Shown piece by piece: positions 61,562-64,000 of a DNA stretch of 64,000 nt (its first letter is position 1; every line of letters begins with the position of its first letter). The stretch is from Yeosuana marina (lineage in GTDB: Bacteria > Bacteroidota > Bacteroidia > Flavobacteriales > Flavobacteriaceae), in the NCBI RefSeq assembly GCF_011762485.1, contig NZ_JAAKGI010000046.1, positions 124,686-188,685 of the forward strand, given 5' to 3'. A program made the translations under genes and the position numbers. The notes beneath the pieces were generated by a model that did no database searches, was not told where the DNA came from, and was given only the letters and a program-made list of their open reading frames with translations.

Positions 61562-64000
61562 ATGCAAAATAAAGGATTAGTAAAATTATTTGCAATTTTA
61601 TTTGGTTTAGTGAGTATTTATCAACTCTCTTTTACATTTAAAGCAAATCAAATAGAAAGAAATGCCAATGAGATGGCCATCAATAAAATCTCAGATACAG
61701 TTCCAGATTACCGAGCACTAAGAAGCGCAGAAGAGTCTGATTATTTAGAGTCTATTGCTAACGATACCGTGTTTAATATTGGTATAGCAAAATTCACTTA
61801 TAATGAAGTGAAGGAAAAAGCTATGAATCTTGGGCTAGACCTTAAAGGAGGAATAAATGTAATTCTTCAAGTATCAGTAAAAGATATTTTAAAAGGATTA
61901 GCCAATGAAAGTAAAAATCCAGTTTTTAATAAAGCGTTGGATGATGCTTCTCAAATGCAAAAAAACAGTCAAAACACTTATTTAGAAGACTTTTTCACAG
62001 CTTTTGATAAGATTAAAGGTGATACACGGTTAGCCTCTCCAGATATTTTTTACACCAAAGCGTTAGACGGTGAGATTGATGGAAGTATGACTGATGATGA
62101 GGTTAAACAAGTTATTCAAAAGAAAATAGACGAATCTATCGTTTCTGCTTTTGAAGTATTACGTAAACGTATTGATGAGTTTGGTGTAACCTCACCAAAT
62201 ATTCAACGTTTAGGAACATCAGGAAGAATTCTTGTTGAATTACCTGGGGTTAAAGATGTGGAGCGTGCTACAAAATTATTACAAAGTACAGCTCAATTAG
62301 AATTTTGGGATGCTTATAAAGGAGAACAATTCTTTTCGTTTTTAGCTCAAGCTAATGAAGTTTTAAAAAAGACAGTAAAGAAATCTACCGAAAATCAAGA
62401 AGTAAAATCTAATGATCAAGAAGATGCAACAGATTCAAAAATTGATGAACTTTTAGGAGATACAACTACTGATTCAACAGCTGTTGAAGTAAATCCTTTA
62501 TTCGATTTAATTAAAGGTCAAGGTTACCAAGGAGGTCCAGTTATTGCGAAGTTTGATGTTAAAGACAAACAAAAAGTTCTTGATTATTTAAACTCTCCAC
62601 AAGTAAGAGAATTACTTCCAGCAGAAGAACGTTATGTTAAATTCGCGTTTGGAAAACCAGAAAAAGATGGCGAGTTAGTTGATTTATATGCGTTAAAAGG
62701 CAATAGAGATGGTATTCCTGAATTAAGTGGATCTGTAGTTACCGATGCCAGAAATGCTTTTGGACCAAGTGGTAAACCAGAAGTGTCTATGCAAATGAAC
62801 AGTAAAGGAGCCAAAATATGGGAGGAAATGACAGGGAGAGCTTTTAATCAAGGGACTCAAATAGCCATTGTTCTTGATAATGTTGTGTATTCGGCTCCCG
62901 GTGTAACTACTGGACCTATTGCTGGAGGTAGTTCATCAATTTCAGGAAATTTCACTTTAAATGAAGCTGTCGATTTAGCGAATGTATTGCGTGCTGGTAA
63001 ATTGCCTGCTCGTGCAGATATTATATCTAGTGAAGTTGTTGGGCCATCATTAGGTCAAGAAGCCATTCACAGTGGTAAAGTATCATTTATGATTGCCTTA
63101 GCTTTAGTATTGATTTGGATGATTGTGTACTATGGTAAAGCGGGTGGTTTTGCTGATATAGCTATGATGTTAAACATCTTATTGATTTTTGGTATTTTGT
63201 CGGGATTAGGAGCTGTTCTAACATTACCTGGTATTGCTGGTATCGTGCTAACAATAGGTATGTCCGTTGATGCCAACGTAATTATCTACGAGCGTATTAG
63301 GGAAGAAATTGCCAAAGGTAAAGCTTTAAAAGAAGCTATTAAAGATGGTTTTAGTAATGCCTTGTCATCTATTTTAGATGCTAATATTACAACTGGTTTA
63401 ACAGCCTTAATCTTATTTATTTTCGGAACAGGACCTATTAAAGGATTTGCTACTACCTTATTAATTGGTATTGGTACATCTTTATTTACTGCAATTTTTA
63501 TTACAAGATTACTAATAGATTGGTATGTTGATAAAGGAGGTAAGTTAGAGTTTTCAACAGCTCTTACTAAAAACCTTTTCAGAAACCTTAATATTGAATT
63601 TTTAAAGAAACGTAAAGTTGCTTATATCGTTTCAGGAGCATTTTTAGTAATTAGTTTAGGATCTTTATTTACAGAAGGATTAGATCAAGGTGTTGATTTT
63701 GTTGGAGGTAGAACTTACCAAGTGCGTTTTGATCAGGATGTAAATGCTACAGAAATTACCTCGGTATTAAGAGATGTTTTTGGAAGTGCAGATGCCAAAA
63801 CGTTTGGTGACGCTAATCAATTAAAAATCACAACGAAATATAAAGTTAATGAAACTAGCTCAGAAGTCGATGAAGAAATACGAGTAGATTTATATAAAGC
63901 ATTACAACCTTATTTAGACGGATTGACTTATGATGAATTTATAAGTGATGCAGATACAAAAACTGTTGGTTTGATGAAGTCTTATAAAGTAAGTCCAACA
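61562..64000 (+). CDS. secDF: Protein translocase subunit SecDF (fused), N-terminal 813 residues
   Basis: The frame is open from the ATG at 61562 to the window edge; the end lies outside. An N-terminal membrane helix is followed by the SecD region: L-G-L-D-L-K-G-G-I-N-V, a long periplasmic domain with a Ser/Thr/Asp-rich insert (about 275-320), and L-R-A-G-K-L-P-A. The transmembrane block with G-M-S-V-D-A-N-V-I-I-Y-E-R-I-R-E-E follows. The SecF half begins near residue 680 with G-V-D-F-V-G-G-R-T. SecDF uses proton motive force to pull proteins through SecYEG. The fused form is usual in Bacteroidetes. Confidence 0.96.
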   Translation, partial: MQNKGLVKLFAILFGLVSIYQLSFTFKANQIERNANEMAINKISDTVPDYRALRSAEESDYLESIANDTVFNIGIAKFTYNEVKEKAMNLGLDLKGGINVILQVSVKDILKGLANESKNPVFNKALDDASQMQKNSQNTYLEDFFTAFDKIKGDTRLASPDIFYTKALDGEIDGSMTDDEVKQVIQKKIDESIVSAFEVLRKRIDEFGVTSPNIQRLGTSGRILVELPGVKDVERATKLLQSTAQLEFWDAYKGEQFFSFLAQANEVLKKTVKKSTENQEVKSNDQEDATDSKIDELLGDTTTDSTAVEVNPLFDLIKGQGYQGGPVIAKFDVKDKQKVLDYLNSPQVRELLPAEERYVKFAFGKPEKDGELVDLYALKGNRDGIPELSGSVVTDARNAFGPSGKPEVSMQMNSKGAKIWEEMTGRAFNQGTQIAIVLDNVVYSAPGVTTGPIAGGSSSISGNFTLNEAVDLANVLRAGKLPARADIISSEVVGPSLGQEAIHSGKVSFMIALALVLIWMIVYYGKAGGFADIAMMLNILLIFGILSGLGAVLTLPGIAGIVLTIGMSVDANVIIYERIREEIAKGKALKEAIKDGFSNALSSILDANITTGLTALILFIFGTGPIKGFATTLLIGIGTSLFTAIFITRLLIDWYVDKGGKLEFSTALTKNLFRNLNIEFLKKRKVAYIVSGAFLVISLGSLFTEGLDQGVDFVGGRTYQVRFDQDVNATEITSVLRDVFGSADAKTFGDANQLKITTKYKVNETSSEVDEEIRVDLYKALQPYLDGLTYDEFISDADTKTVGLMKSYKVSPT

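Overview
The window is about 64 kb of AT-rich chromosome (by eye roughly one third G+C) from a member of the Bacteroidetes, almost certainly a marine-type Flavobacteriaceae. The reasons are: promoters of the TAnnTTTG type with no Shine-Dalgarno sequences; lipoproteins and DUF families typical of that group; a FecI-FecR-TonB receptor locus; an exosortase with a PID-CTERM-like substrate; fused SecDF; a short Obg; and an HPRT-adenylate kinase fusion. No rRNA, tRNA, CRISPR array, complete insertion sequence or prophage was seen.

Layout. 1-4.7 kb: the end of a polysaccharide deacetylase, an alanine dehydrogenase/carboxyethylornithine synthase-like enzyme, a compact exosortase island, and an MlaEF-type lipid transporter. 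A 78-bp diverged copy of the mlaF 3' end lies on the far side of the island. 4.8-7.3 kb: a PafA-like phosphatase followed immediately by a membrane-anchored nuclease. 7.3-12.8 kb: glycosyltransferase, methyltransferase, ketosynthase III-like protein and gcvP. 12.9-18.4 kb: UbiA-like membrane protein, ECF sigma factor with a zinc anti-sigma-like partner, M3 peptidase, purE and purK. 18.6-22.3 kb: hpt-adk fusion, obg, a DUF4136 lipoprotein and an SDR. 22.4-31.1 kb: a very large alpha-2-macroglobulin, a TPR protein and mpl. 31.1-40.8 kb: M13 peptidase, then a FecI/FecR/TonB-receptor unit with a two-domain lipoprotein and a hydrolase, and divergently a lipoprotein built of repeats. 41.0-50.6 kb: ffh, a four-helix-bundle ORF bracketed by inverted repeats, folD, then rluF, YitT, HerA-like, queE and DUF2911 genes. 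50.7-55.9 kb: gatC-gatA-gatB/aspS. 56.3-64 kb: gyrB, an outer-membrane protein, mdh, a SecD-domain-like protein and the start of secDF.

The most striking system is the gatC-gatA-gatB::aspS operon. GatB is fused to aspartyl-tRNA synthetase through a linker encoded partly by a 7-bp tandem repeat. GatC is N-terminally short and carries an Asn-rich insert. The operon is preceded by what reads as a complete transcription attenuator: a promoter, a 14-codon leader peptide with nine Asn codons, a pairing segment just after its stop, and a mutually exclusive intrinsic terminator. The AspRS and amidotransferase would together make Asn-tRNA(Asn), so ribosome stalling at Asn codons would sense the pathway's own product.

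Other noteworthy items are the exosortase island with its displaced mlaF end, the four-helix-bundle element between ffh and folD, a TonB-receptor-like segment and a REP-like sequence inside the macroglobulin gene, a candidate small RNA next to purE, and a small SecD-domain-like protein encoded directly before secDF. Functional names come from motif recognition without database searches.
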